Source: Isoetes taiwanensis (taxonomy: Eukaryota > Streptophyta > Lycopodiopsida > Isoetales > Isoetaceae). Taken from it: a stretch of DNA of 64,000 bases. This document shows, in pieces, positions 39,246-50,000 of the stretch; position 1 is the stretch's first letter, and the number at the start of each line of letters is the position of its first letter. Below the pieces are notes generated by a model. It was not told where the DNA came from, searched no databases, and was given only the letters and a program-made list of their open reading frames with translations. Position numbers and translations under genes: made by a program. The stretch spans positions 587,316 through 651,315 of the forward strand of contig JAJEKV010000161.1 of assembly GCA_021234155.1 (NCBI GenBank), read 5' to 3'.

Positions 39246-39465
39246 GACTTAGATGACCTGCTAGACGTGGCATACCCCGATGTTTCAGCGAATGATAGAA
39301 GTATCGCGTGGGGTACAAATGGCAATCCTTATGCCACTAAATGACGATGTAGATGAAGTAAAGAAGAGGATGCCAGAGTGGCTGCCTGCTGCACCTATAG
39401 ATTATTACAGTGATGATCGAGCTATTGATGAGAATGACGCAAAGGTCTATCCTACTGAAATTTAA
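39246..39465 (+). pseudogene. Helitron helicase C-terminal remnant
   Basis: After an acceptor-like TTGCAG, one frame reads DLDDLLDVAYPDVSANDRS; after a shift, the frame from 39280 reads MAILMPLNDDVDEVKKRM, IDYYSDDRAID and VYPTEI. This order (P-dL, AIL-P-N-dV, Y-S-D, YPTEF) is that of the C-terminal part of plant Helitron PIF1-like helicases. It is only about 70 codons, frameshifted, and ends where NSL would follow. Confidence 0.6.
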
Positions 39466-39964
39466 GTGCGCATGATTGTCATGTTATTGAGGTCTGTTTG
39501 TACACGTAAGAGACTTCTATACATTAAGCCCTTGGTGATGTACGTTATGTTATTTAGAGTTACATCGTGAGCCAATATTAACATGTTTGCCAATATCAAC
39601 ATGTGCTATTGTCAAAGTTGCACATATGGACGTTCAAGGCCGCGTAAACACACATGCTAGAACATTAGTCCAGCAACGCTGGGCACACGTTACTAGGATG
39701 GCAAGTCCACTAGGATAAAACGTATGCCTTCCATTGAAACATGCTTCGTTTTACGTGCAGGTGATGCAGCCTACGGCCTCAAGCATGCAGCAACACTGTG
39801 ATGCTTTGAGCACATTGTGCATGACTACATGCATGACGTTAAAGGACATATGACGACTACTACATGCGTGACGACTACTACATGCACATATAGATGTTAA
39901 AGGCCAAGTAAAAACACCTGCTAGAATTTTAGCCCGGCAGCACCGAGCACCCGCCTCATTATAT
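39466..39964. other. No gene recognised
   Basis: About 500 bp with short local repeats (CACATATGGACGTTCAAGGC / CACATATAGATGTTAAAGGC; TGACGACTACTACATGC). Confidence 0.5.
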
Positions 39965-40032
39965 GTTTAGGGTTTAGGGTTTAGGGTTTTAGGGTTTTAG
40001 GGTCTAGGGTCTAGGGTCTAGGGTCTAGGGTT
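39965..40032. repeat. Degenerate interstitial telomere-type repeat
   Basis: Runs of GGGTTTA, GGGTTTTA and GGGTCTA. The TTTAGGG type is that of most land plants. Its position just after Helitron remnants suggests a repair scar or a shared transposon motif rather than a chromosome end. Confidence 0.85.
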
Positions 40033-40086
40033 TCGCTCATGAGCTCTGTTTGTTCTTGTGATATATCAATGGATTACCGATTGTCT

Positions 40087-41772
40087 TCATTTCATGCGTT
40101 CTTGTTTTGTTTTGGCTTCTGTTAGCAGATTGTTTTCTGTTCTCAGTTGTTCTGGTTGTTTTAGCAAAATCCCGTGTGACACACTTGTTTTCAGGATCTG
40201 CCCTGTCGGACTCCATAGATCTGTCTTCACGCAGATTTGTCCTCGAGGCAGTCCCGAGCCCGGATACCAAACAAAAAGGTATCCCTCAACAAATGATTTC
40301 CAATCTGCAACCTCGTCCATCAAGAAAGCCATAGGATTGGGATCAGTGCAGCTCTCAAATATATCCATCAGTTCCGGGAGACTTGTCACGTTCTCTCTTC
40401 TGAGCTTGGCAGAGAAAACTCCAAAGAATGCATCTATATCATCATGTGTGTGTCCAACCATCATGAATCCCACTTTCACAACCTTGAAGACTCCCACTGC
40501 AGTCAGGTATGACATTGCCCCAAACATCCACCTATTCTTGTTTTCTTTCCAACAGTTGTCCAGCTGAACACATAGCTCCTCGGGCGCTTGTTTCTCATGT
40601 ATGGGGAACTCATCCCAAGTCCTCCTTGTTTCTTTCGACACCTTTGATGTGAGTTCATGTATCCGCCTTTGATAACCGAAATACTGGTCATCCATCAATG
40701 CATCAAAGATGGGAGCTGAGGGAGAATACCTCCTCCCCGCTATAGATCCCCTCTCAAGTGTTCTCGGGGTCTTGAAGATAGAGCTCACGTGGAAATTGGA
40801 TCGTCTTTCCATAGATCAAGCACAAAGTGACCATATGTGCCGTTCCATGGCCATGAGTGAGGACACCGCCAAGCTTACTTTCATCCGAAAAGCATTCTCG
40901 ACATCTCTTGGGCAAAGGGTCTAGGTTAGGCAGAAAGTCTTGTGCTGGTCCATCTTATCGTATATTATGCACAAGTATCCGTCGGGTTGCATTTGTGAAA
41001 AGGTTCGCCATTGCCAATACAAATTGCCCATGATACTTGGTCCGATTGGTGATCCGCTATTTGCTCCCTTATTGCCATCCTTTCTTTCTGTATTGCAGTT
41101 GATGCAAGTGTATCCTTCAATTGAATGCAGGTGTTGCACTTCGAGAAAGGCATTTGCTGTAAGACTACCACGTCCGAGAAATGTTTTTTCCACATCCTGC
41201 TAAATCTGATTGAGAGAGTGGCCGGCCTCCCTCGCTTTCTAGAATAGCATTCACCTCTTTGAGACACTGCTTTTACGGATGTAATGTTGTGGCAAGACCC
41301 TCTGCACCAGTCGGACACCGTGCTCGTTCACCTTGGACTTATGTGGCATAGATTGGGACATGTACCTGACAAAGCTCTCAAACACTGCAATTGCCTTCAG
41401 AGTGTTTGCCCTAGGCTTCAAAGACATGTAATTGCCATGCTGGAACAACTGATGACCTGTTTTAACTTGTTCCCAGTATCTGTAAAATGATGTCTTGCTA
41501 AGGCCAAGAATCCATCGTATTGCTTTCATACATACCTTGTGTCCTCTCAATTGATAAAGCAGTATGCCTGTGTCTTCATCATGTTCTGAATTTCTATACA
41601 ATGAGTAGACGAAATTAATCCTGTCCTTCTGCAGCTGACCAATGTACTGGGACCTTATCTCAACTAGCTCATCCACACTATATTTAATTGTGCAATCTAG
41701 ACTGCAGCACTCCTGTCCCCTCACTGCCTCCAAGTTTTCCTTTGTGGCTGCTATGCTTTCTTTCCTTTTCAA
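40087..41772 (-). pseudogene. Decayed transposase-like gene (DUF7869-type nuclease-like domain)
   Basis: Three minus-strand frames in order. Part 1 (41772-41251): Cys motif CCSLDC, IRSQY, GHKVCMKAIRWILGLSKTSF. Part 2 (41318-40921): MPFSKCNTCIQLKD, then CIIYDKMDQHKT, a region with THGHGTAH. Part 3 (40812-40087): LCVQLDNCWKENKNRWMFG, VGHTHDDIDAFFG. The order D-K-M-D, H-G-H, D-N-x-x-x-E-N-K-N, G-H-T-H-D-D-I-D is that of a eukaryotic family I know as DUF7869, whose acidic residues suggest an RNase H-like fold; a transposase role is inference. Frameshifts separate the parts. A minus-strand ORF at 42278-41769 may be its N-terminus. Confidence 0.6.
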
Positions 41773-42278
41773 GTATTTGCACTTCTAGGCCTCTTAGGCA
41801 CTTTTGACTGTCTTTTATGAAAACAGTAGCGCCTCTTCTTTGTGACCAGAGGGTGCACATCCAATACCATGTCTTCTGCATGGCCTGAGTTGTTTCCTGG
41901 GTTGTCTTCTTGAGATGGGCCTTCTAGGGGGAGTCCATTCTTGTGTGTGATATGTCTCATTGGCCATCTCAACTGAGTTTGGGACTCTATCAATCCGGAG
42001 CACACAATGCACACACTGGAGGCCCCCTGGGACATAATTGTGTCAAGCTGGATAAGGAGCTCCCCCACACCAACACCCAAGTGATCATCACCAAGCCTCT
42101 CGTCATTGACACTATCGGATGGATCCACAGCCGTTATGATGCCCTCTGCGAAAACTTGACCGTTGCATGGGTGTAGTAATAAGCATTCCATTTTTCTCCA
42201 TTGGAGCCTAGGACATTGCTTTTCTTGGGAAGGTCTTGGACATTGCTTTTCTTGGACCTTGCAATGTGTGGAAGCCAC

Positions 42279-42548
42279 CTATGCAAAACAAAAACAATAG
42301 ACACATCAATATTAATCAAATATTTTGTAATATTAATTAATTATTTAATATTTAATTAATATTTTTTTAAATAAAAATACTTATTTAATATTTAATATTT
42401 ATTACTTAATAATGTTAAATGCATACCTCATGTTAAACCTAACATTCAACCTTACCATCTAACCTCAACATCCATCCTTAACAATCAACTATAACATTCA
42501 ACCTAACATTCAACCTAACATCCAGTTGCAACCTATTCGCATTCCTCA
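42279..42548. promoter_or_regulatory. AT-rich intergenic region between divergent genes
   Basis: Lies between the minus-strand transposase-like gene and the plus-strand ParB-like gene. Contains TAATTAAT/TTTAATATT-rich DNA (42310-42410) and CAACATTCAACCTAACAT-type short repeats (42440-42530). It could serve as a shared promoter; no precise TATA can be assigned. Confidence 0.35.
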
Positions 42549-43365
42549 ATGAGCAAAATCAAGGGGACAGATAAGAAGGCGCCCCCGGTAAATTGCCAGA
42601 ATCTGGGTTGGAAGGACCTGGAGGGGATGAAGGAGGCTGGAACACTAACCTCAAGAGATCTCGGGGTGGAGATTTCTAAGGTCAGGGAAAAGCTTTTCAA
42701 TCAAGGGACGTTTTCGTCCAATGTGTTGAAGAGTCTGTCACATTCAGAAGTGCATAAAGGAGATGGTCAGGCTGAGGCAGTTGTAGAAAGGGAACGAAGT
42801 CATGAATCTGATGAGGATGAGCTGTTTTCTGATGCAGAGGAGGAGTTGTCCCGCTCACAGAACATGGACCCAGATGAACAGATAAAGCAGTCACAAAAGG
42901 GAGCCCAGAAAATGGAGCGTCTGGCACAGTTTTACCCTCTTGGAATGGGCTTCAAGTTACTGATTGATGTTGGTCGGCTCAAGATTTGCACTGGGAACGC
43001 CGTGCTATACAATCATAGGGAATTCAATCATAGTCATATGCTGGAGATTTTTAATCTCATGGTCCAGCATCCCGTCGCGGATCCCATACCAGCAGATGTC
43101 ATCCCTTACAACAAAGAGACCGGCGAATTGTTACAGTGGAGCACAGTGGAGGACCTAATGGCTAAAACCACCAGGTTCTATGTAGTTGATGGACAGCATT
43201 CGGCGAGGGCAGCGCAATTGCTGCAGAAAGAGAATGAAGTGCCACAGAGAATCAAGGACAAGTATGCCAAACGGGAGTGCAGGATTCTGTCGAAACACCA
43301 TTGACCGAGCTAGCCAGCATCAGCCACTGCCAGAATACCATAGGAAGGGTCACCAGCTACATAAG
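42549..43365 (+). pseudogene. Gene A exon 1: ParB/sulfiredoxin-fold-like domain
   Basis: ATG at 42549. An acidic, charged N-terminus (residues 1-125, with SHESDEDELFSDAEEEL) precedes a domain at about 130-245: FYPLGMGFKLLIDVGRLKIC, a helix (HMLEIFNLMVQH), PIPADVIPYNKETGEL, and RFYVVDGQHSARAAQLL. The last motif resembles ParB box II (GERRxRAA) and the DGQHR motif: it sits after a beta strand and before a helix, as in the ParB/Srx fold. In prokaryotes this fold binds parS DNA or has CTPase/nuclease activity; a role here is unknown. The frame shifts by one base near 43285 (the next frame reads PLTELASISHCQNTIGRV) and ends at donor ATAAG|GTATAT. Confidence 0.55.
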
Positions 43366-43876
43366 GTATATCACACTGACCTAAGGGTTCTCGACTCGCG
43401 AGTCGAGAAAGCCGAAGGCACTCCACTTGGCCTTTGGTGGAGTTCCTCAACTCACGAGTCGAGAATGCGAGCCCGCGATTAAGCGTGGGTGTGGACAGCA
43501 CTGCATGGGCACGCATTCTCGACTCGCGAGTCGAGAAACTCCACAACCCTAGGCGGAATGCCTTCGACTTCCTCGACTCGCGAGTCGAGAAAGCCGAACC
43601 CCAGACGAAATGCCTTCGACTTTCTCGACTCGCGAGTCGAGAAAGCCAAAGGCACTCCACCTGGCCTTTAGTGGAGTTTCTCGACTCGCGAGTCGAGAAT
43701 GCGTCTCATGCAAAGGCACTCCATACCCAAGCCATCAGTGGCTCGCATTTCTCGACTCAAGCGAAGTCGAGAAACTCCACAACGCCAAAGGAGTACCTTC
43801 GACTTTCTCGACTCGCGAGTCTAGAAAGCCACACCCCCATTTCATTGTTGCTGTGCTGACTACCTCCTTGCTGCAG
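43366..43876 (+). repeat. Gene A intron 1 with eight palindromes
   Basis: GT-AG, phase 2. Copies of the palindrome with core CTCGACTCGCGAGTCGAG start near 43388, 43445 (degenerate), 43516, 43569, 43621, 43677, 43748 (split by a small loop) and 43804 (one mismatch). Spacers include the inverted repeat ACTCCAC...GTGGAGT (about 43430 and 43652) next to the palindromes. Translated, the repeat reads FLDSRVEK in all similar frames, which makes spurious ORFs. Confidence 0.9.
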
Positions 43877-45463
43877 CCCGTATCCGGACCAGATCATTCA
43901 CGCTAGGCAGTAGTGGAAGGCATTGGGCTATCCGCAGCGCCCCAGAGGGAACAAGGCACCTTCAGACAAATGGAAGACCTTCGAGAAGTTGTGCGATATA
44001 CGCTTCTCCGGAAGAGGATGAGGAGGAGGCTGATGAAGAGGATGGGAAGAAAAAAGAAGTCAAGGAAAGCCAAGGAGTCCTTATCGGACCAGTATGACCT
44101 GCAGTGAGCCTGTGGTGGGAGAAATGGAGGGAGATCTGATCTGCTTGGTCAAAGGGAAAGCTGAGGGACAGCACTGGAGAGTTTCCCACCAGGCCGGATC
44201 CAAAACTCTTCAACAAGCAGTTCATGAAGAGGATACAGGGAATGACGGACGCAGAAACTTTGGACCTGCAAGAGAAGATCCTTGATGGCACAATTTTGTT
44301 AAGAAAGTCGAGAAACTTGAAGTTGCAGGATGCAAAGGATTATGCCAGTCCTAAAGAGAAGGCGTGCGTTGGAGGAGGGCATAACAGAATGGTGCAACAT
44401 AGCCTGCAATGAATCCCAGGATTTTGAGTGTTACAAGCAGAGGGCCTCGCTTGATGACGACGACATGAAGGAACTCAGCCGACTGTGTGCGCCTTATGCC
44501 AACTCAAAGCTCACGAGAAACAAAAAGACGGATGCCTTCCCTGAACGGGCCATTGCAATCTTGAAGAAAAAACTTGGACTCGGGGTGATGCCATTTAATA
44601 TGGATGATAGCTCCCCTCCATACTTGGTAACTCTGGGTCACAAGGGCTTCGGTGGTCTCGAGCTTGCTGCAGGGCCTGTGGCATTATTTGTCATAAACAT
44701 GATAGAAGACCAAAGGGTGTTCTACGAAAGAGCAGATATTGAGCAGTGGTACAAAACTTGCCTGGATATGACAGAATTGGAAACTTTCAGTTTCCTTGTG
44801 TTCTGCATGCCAAAGCTAACGCACCACTCATCGCTTCACAATGGGCAAAATGAGATCAACTACTTTAATAGAGTATTGTACAGTGTGTATGAATTGGATG
44901 CAGAGTGCAGAGCTGGACTACCCAAAGCGCCAAGCTTTGCAAACGTTATTTTGGTGTTGGTATCGAAGAAGAATGCAGATTTTGAGGAGTTTTGGCCAAA
45001 AGAGCAGGCCTACCTAGATAAGTTCATGGTATCCCAGGAAAACATGGAACCTTGGAAGCGCGGCAGATTCATGGAGGCCGTCCCAACGATTGACAAAGTC
45101 AGCAAAGATGGAGCCAAGGGTCCGATACATAGGTACCCCATAAGGCCGAGAGTAATCAAGTACTTCATACAGAGCTTGGTTGAAAAGGAACAAATACTGT
45201 GGGAGTGGTACATGAATGGCTTGTTCGCCCAGGGTGCTCTGTACTTCGGGGTGAAGGCAGTATCTATTGTTGGGTCCAAGGACATGGTCGACACAGTAAA
45301 ATCATACCTAGAGCTCGTCCATGACCATTATGTGGCCAAGAGAAAGGATGGAGAGCGTGATGAGGAAGACGACGACCAAGGCGTGCAAGAAGAGGGAGGA
45401 CCTAATAACCGAAGGAATTGATGAAGAAGCTGCAAACCAGCTACTTCAGAAAATAGCGGAAAG
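43877..45463 (+). pseudogene. Gene A exon 2: long region, possibly methyltransferase-like
   Basis: Acceptor TTGCTGCAG at 43876, phase 2. The conceptual product reads YPDQIIHARQ, a TAG, WKALGYPQRPRGNKAPSDKW, an acidic/Lys segment, KLFNKQFMKRIQGMTDAETL, then from 44330 a long open frame to 45421. Near its end VEKEQILWEWYMNGLFAQGA, then LYFGVKAVSIVGSKDMV and a helix recall the motif I-like end of ParB-linked DNA methyltransferases, and DDSSPPYLVTLG sits where a DPPY motif could be. Both resemblances are weak. About five single-base breaks interrupt the frame, the last near 45400. The donor is at 45464. Confidence 0.4.
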
Positions 45464-45697
45464 GTTAGTACTCAACTACTTTGTGCTGCTTTATTTCATG
45501 CATTAAGAGTTTATCGACTCGCGAGTCGAGAATCTCTCCTATGTGGACTTTCTCGACTCGCGAGTCGAGAACCTCTCCTATGTGGACTTTCTCGACTCGC
45601 GAGTCGAGAACCTCTCCTATGTGGACTTTCTCGACTCGCGAGTCGAGAAATACCCACCCCCGGGCAACCCGATACTAACATTCTACCTTATTTCCAG
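45464..45697 (+). repeat. Gene A intron 2 with four palindromes
   Basis: GT-AG, phase 2. Copies start near 45511, 45549, 45588 and 45627; the last three form a 39-bp tandem array with spacer CTCTCCTATGTGGACTTT. Confidence 0.92.
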
Positions 45698-46510
45698 AGA
45701 AGACGATATAAATCTGTCAGATTCGTCCTCGGCCACCAAGGACAAATCTCGAAAGGAAGCCGACGCCAATGTGGACACTGCCTCGACTAGTTTTAGCATG
45801 CACGAGAAGATTTTCATCCCGGGTCTGTCCGCGGATCAATCATTTTGGTCAGAACCAGGCGACAACTGGGATCCAAAAGCGCCGACAAAACTTATAATCT
45901 TTGATATCAATGGTGTCTTGGCTGCAGTGTATCACGATAAAGATGCCCCTCAGCTCAACATCCAACAGGAGCCGAAGTATACAGGGAGCAAAGTCGTCTA
46001 TGTCCGGCCCCGAGCTAAGGAGATTATCGATTGGTGCATAGAGCGGGGATTTGATGTGGCTATCTGGTCATGTATGGCCGAAGACAAATGTAACCAATGT
46101 CCTTAAGGTGATTGGAGTGAATTTTTTGAAACTCAAGTTTGTTTGGGGCCAAGAAAAGGTAGACTACGTGAAGGACCTAGATACAGCAGTCACGGGAGGC
46201 AAGGAGATAATGGTCAAAAAATTGGAAAATGTTTACGAGGCCTACCAGTGTTACGGTAAATATAACACTATTATTGTAGATGACAACGCTTACAAGTGCT
46301 ATCATAACGCAGAGAACATGATCATAGCCAAGAGCTATCAACCGGAAGAGTTTATAACAGACCAATGGCTCGCATACGACCTCATTCCAGCCTTAGCCGA
46401 GGCCAGGTTTTCAATTCTGGTAGCTGACGTCCTCAGGAAGTATCCGAACCTTAAGGAGGTCGACCAGTGGAGCAGCGAAATTATGAAAGCCATGGACAAG
46501 AAATTTTATG
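45698..46510 (+). pseudogene. Gene A exon 3: FCP1-like HAD phosphatase domain
   Basis: Acceptor at 45697 and frame continue from exon 2 (AER|EDDINLS). After a Ser/acidic linker comes an FCP1/NIF-type HAD domain: motif I LIIFDINGVL (nucleophile Asp codon 45903; the second Asp is Asn, as in plant DLNG-type members), VYVRPRAKEIIDWCIERGF, DVAIWSC (motif II), then after a one-base shift near 46085 KFVWGQE and IIVDDNAYKCY (motif IV, Asp-Asp at 46279). FCP1-type enzymes remove phosphate from proteins such as the RNA polymerase II tail. Retention of D, DD and S/T positions is compatible with activity if the shift is an assembly error. Reading on gives FYGDL and stop at 46521, but the donor at 46511 joins in phase to exon 4. 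Confidence 0.75.
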
Positions 46511-46745
46511 GTGATTTGTAAAATTGTATTCATTTTGTAATTTTGTGGAATATGTGGATAAACTGTATCCTACCAGGCATAGCAACTATACGATCACTTG
46601 TCTTGGACTTTCTCGACTCGCGAGTCGAGAAAGGACATTTACTTGAAAAGAATGAATGAAAACCCCTGTCTGTTTTGCAATTCCTTTTTAATGATCATGG
46701 CTAATGGTGCATGTAATTGTTAATTATGGCTTTCATGTCTTCTAG
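46511..46745 (+). repeat. Gene A intron 3 with one palindrome
   Basis: GT-AG, phase 1. One perfect copy (TTTCTCGACTCGCGAG and on, 46609-46632). Outside the three introns I saw no further copy in the window. Confidence 0.85.
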
Positions 46746-47092
46746 GTGGCAGTGATGCAGGCACGAATTCCAAGGATACACTGTTACCCGGGCTCTGGGC
46801 CAGGGTTGCTCGACTCTATGGAACGTCCAAAGACGAGGGTGAACAGAAAAAAATTTCACAGCTCCAGAAGGCGCAAGGGATACTGCATGCCTTGCATAAC
46901 ATTCATGGAGGTTGGGGTCGAAGCATTTTTAATCAGGAGATCGAAGAAGGAACTCGGGCGCGGGGTATGTACACGGGTTGGACGGGCCTGCCTGTAGCTC
47001 CTGAGGCACCTCCGCGCGAGGCATTTCAGCACCTACATGTTGTCCCCAAAGCTTATTTCAAGAAAGATAATGCCCCACAGGTGGAGCGGTAA
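46746..47092 (+). CDS. Gene A exon 4: C-terminal region
   Basis: From acceptor CTTCTAG at 46745 the frame (GGSDAGTNSKDTLLPGLWAR...) is open for 115 codons to TAA at 47090. It has a helical part (SQLQKAQGILHALHNIHGGW), then IFNQEIEEGTRARGMYTGW and APEAPPREAFQHLHV, ending KKDNAPQVER. No family recognised. The phase fits exon 3 (KKFYG|GSDAG). Unlike the other exons it has no break. Confidence 0.6.
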
Positions 47093-50000
47093 GGTGGAAA
47101 ACCTACCATGAAGACGTAACTGTAGTGACGCGGAGACCGCCTTGGTCTCTTCGCCCATTGTAATATACAATATGTACATTCCATTTTTTTAATAAAATAT
47201 TCTTTCCACAACTCGTCTGTGATTTCAAAGTGCACACGCTTTCCTTCTTTTAGACAGTGTTTTTTATTTCATAGTATTGGGAACACATAAAACGGAAGCC
47301 ATCCTCGAACGCTCCATTGTACGCGTGACTATGGTTCCGCCTCTGCTCTCTCGCTTAAAATAGTTTCACTAGTCCTTTTTGTGTAACTTTACTAGGCTCC
47401 GAAAAAAAGTGGGACTTGCATGAGTCCCACTTTAATGGAATGGTGATGGCATCAGGCAGGCTTGCAAATGCTAATTAGTTTGGCTGTCATGCAGGTCCAC
47501 CAGCTTTGCCATCACCATCTGCCTATTTCATTGGCCTACCTATCATAAAAAATCTTTTCCTTTCTTCTTGAATTCACTATTCCAAAGAAGTGCCTAACTC
47601 AACTTCCCATCAAGACAAACTTCTTAAACAAATGGAGATCATACACTTAAGAAATGAGGTGCTGGGGGACCAGCCCTTCTCTTCTTTTTAGCATGATGCT
47701 GCCACATTTTGTGGCAGCATGGGAAAGATTCTACATCTTAAGATTTTTGCAAGCCACCAATGTTTCACTTTCAGAAGCTATTTACAGTTTGGGAGACTTA
47801 CATCCATAAGGACCTGAATATTATTAGAGCTTTGAAGAATTCTTTGTTGAAGAACTAAGGAAGGACATTCATGAGGATATCTCAATAGATCAAGCATCAA
47901 ACAAAGGAGAGAAGAAGCCAAGCAGTCTGAGTTTTTGAAGAGATTTGAAGATTGGAAGACCCCCCAAGATTATTATGGTATGTGCAATCAAGTTTTTGGT
48001 TTATGGCTCCATTGCTACTGCCTTTTTGCCACCTCCTCTCCATTAACCCTACCAAATATCTTCATTCCTTTACCACTTGTTTCTCATTTGACAATATTTT
48101 TTGTCTAGTCAAAAGATCCATGCTCATACTCAAACACACACTCATACTCCACACTTCCATCTCCATGCTAGAAGTTCTATGTTCAAAAATGGCAAAAAAC
48201 CCCTCACACCTTGCAAAAAATAATATCTAAGGGTGGTAAAGCTCTATGCAAAGATGGCCAAAGAAGAGATGAAGATCCACATGACATTTGAAAGGCCACA
48301 TCATCACCATACCACCATCCACCTCATCACCCATGCCATACACGTGGCACTCATTTTTACAAATCATCACAAATCCTTTGACTAGACAAAAAGTTGAGTC
48401 AAGTGCCTAGCCACGTCATCCTCCACCTCATACCCATGATTTTTGCCTAGTCATCTTTTCTTGCCACCTCATACCCATGTGTTGACACTATGCAAGTTTT
48501 TGCAAAAAAATCAAGTTTTATTTGACAAAAAGTCAAGTCCTTGCCTTATATTCCACTTTGGGAAAAAGAATATGCCATAATATTCCATCTAGACCATTGG
48601 TTTTCATTCTTGGGATTCGTGCCAGTTATTAAAAAATATCAAAAAAAATTTCCTATTCTACCCCATCCTAGTCACATTTCCTCCCCCCCCCCGGCCAGCT
48701 CATCATCCAATCCTCATCCCCCACGTGGCACCATGTGGCATGTGGGCCGGGCACGAGCCGGTTCCCACGTCATAGTGGCACGCCAATTTCGAAAAGGAAT
48801 GCAAAATTACCCCTTTTTATACCCTGATTTCCTTTTGGCTGCACGCCTGTGGGATATTTAAAAATTTCTCTGAGGAACCAATTTTCAAGAAGGCCAAGAA
48901 CTGGATTTTCTGTTGGATTCAACCACCAAATCATGACTCTGATCCCTCGCCTGATCATCCCGTGCCCGCCTAAACCCATAAACAAACAAAATTCAAAAAA
49001 TCTGAACCTGATTTGCCAAGATTTGAACAAAACAGAGCCGTTTTAAGAGAAAAGAGATCTTGCACAAAATTTTTGGGGGCTATACGCGTGAAGAAGAAGA
49101 TCGACCAAGCATTTCCGGATTGATTGATTGACTTCTTGTTGGATTTGCTCTCATAGCCTTCAAATTTGGGAGATTGACAGGCTATTGAGATTATTGATCA
49201 TTTGAGATTATTAACAAATTGATTTATTTTGAAAACTGTTCCTGAGACCATAAAGCTCGGGATGATTGATGTTTGATCTTTAGAGTGACCTTATGAATGA
49301 AAATCCGACCTTAGATTTAAATTCTGCCTTTTGACTGTCATCTGAGTTTGATCTAAATCTTAGAAGTCTTACAGTGTAAGTATAGCTTAAAACAAGATGC
49401 ACTAGATGTAGGAGTTATTTCCGAACCATAGCATTTGAAAACTCACAAAAAGGTTGTCTAGTTTTAGTTATGTACAAAATCACTCTCTGTTTTGTGCACA
49501 GTCTGTCTGATAGCTCTTCTTGTTCAATCTTAGCAATAAAGATCACTATTCTTAGACAAATTATGTGTTGCCTCCAAGCTACAGACAAGTTAGAATAAGC
49601 CTGAGTTGACAAAATTAAAAAAGCTTGTGTGAAACCAAGTCTGGGAAAATTAGCTTGCTGCCAGAGGTATTGACCAATTTTTGACCTGGTCAGTGGCTTG
49701 ATTTTGAACACCTTGCCCTACTAAGTTCTGCCTAGACTTCTTAACATAGTTTCCTACACCTCTCTAGAAGATCCTACTGCAAGAATCCACCTAATTGCTT
49801 GCTTAAATTTCAAATGGCACGAGTTTCTACTCACTGCATTTTTTTTGCTTCAGGGAAAGCAGTTTGATCTTGAAATATCAGGGTTATTTTCAGGTTTTGA
49901 AGGATCAGAGTGGTTGCCTTAAGCAACCTGGAGGTTCTAAACCACTAAGTTGAAGGTTTGCCAGGAAAGCCTTCAACACATGGTGAATGTGAAGGGGTCA

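Noticed and set aside
43434-43859. ORFs reading FLDSRVEK repeats
   Set aside because: The palindrome lacks stops in several frames; splice sites and phase put it in introns.
43388-45650. Palindrome arrays as a CRISPR array
   Set aside because: Eukaryotic introns, irregular spacing, spacers that repeat each other, and no cas genes.
42549-47092. Gene A as an integrated large DNA virus segment
   Set aside because: ParB- and methylase-like genes occur in such viruses, but no other viral gene is near and there are three phased GT-AG introns; not enough support.
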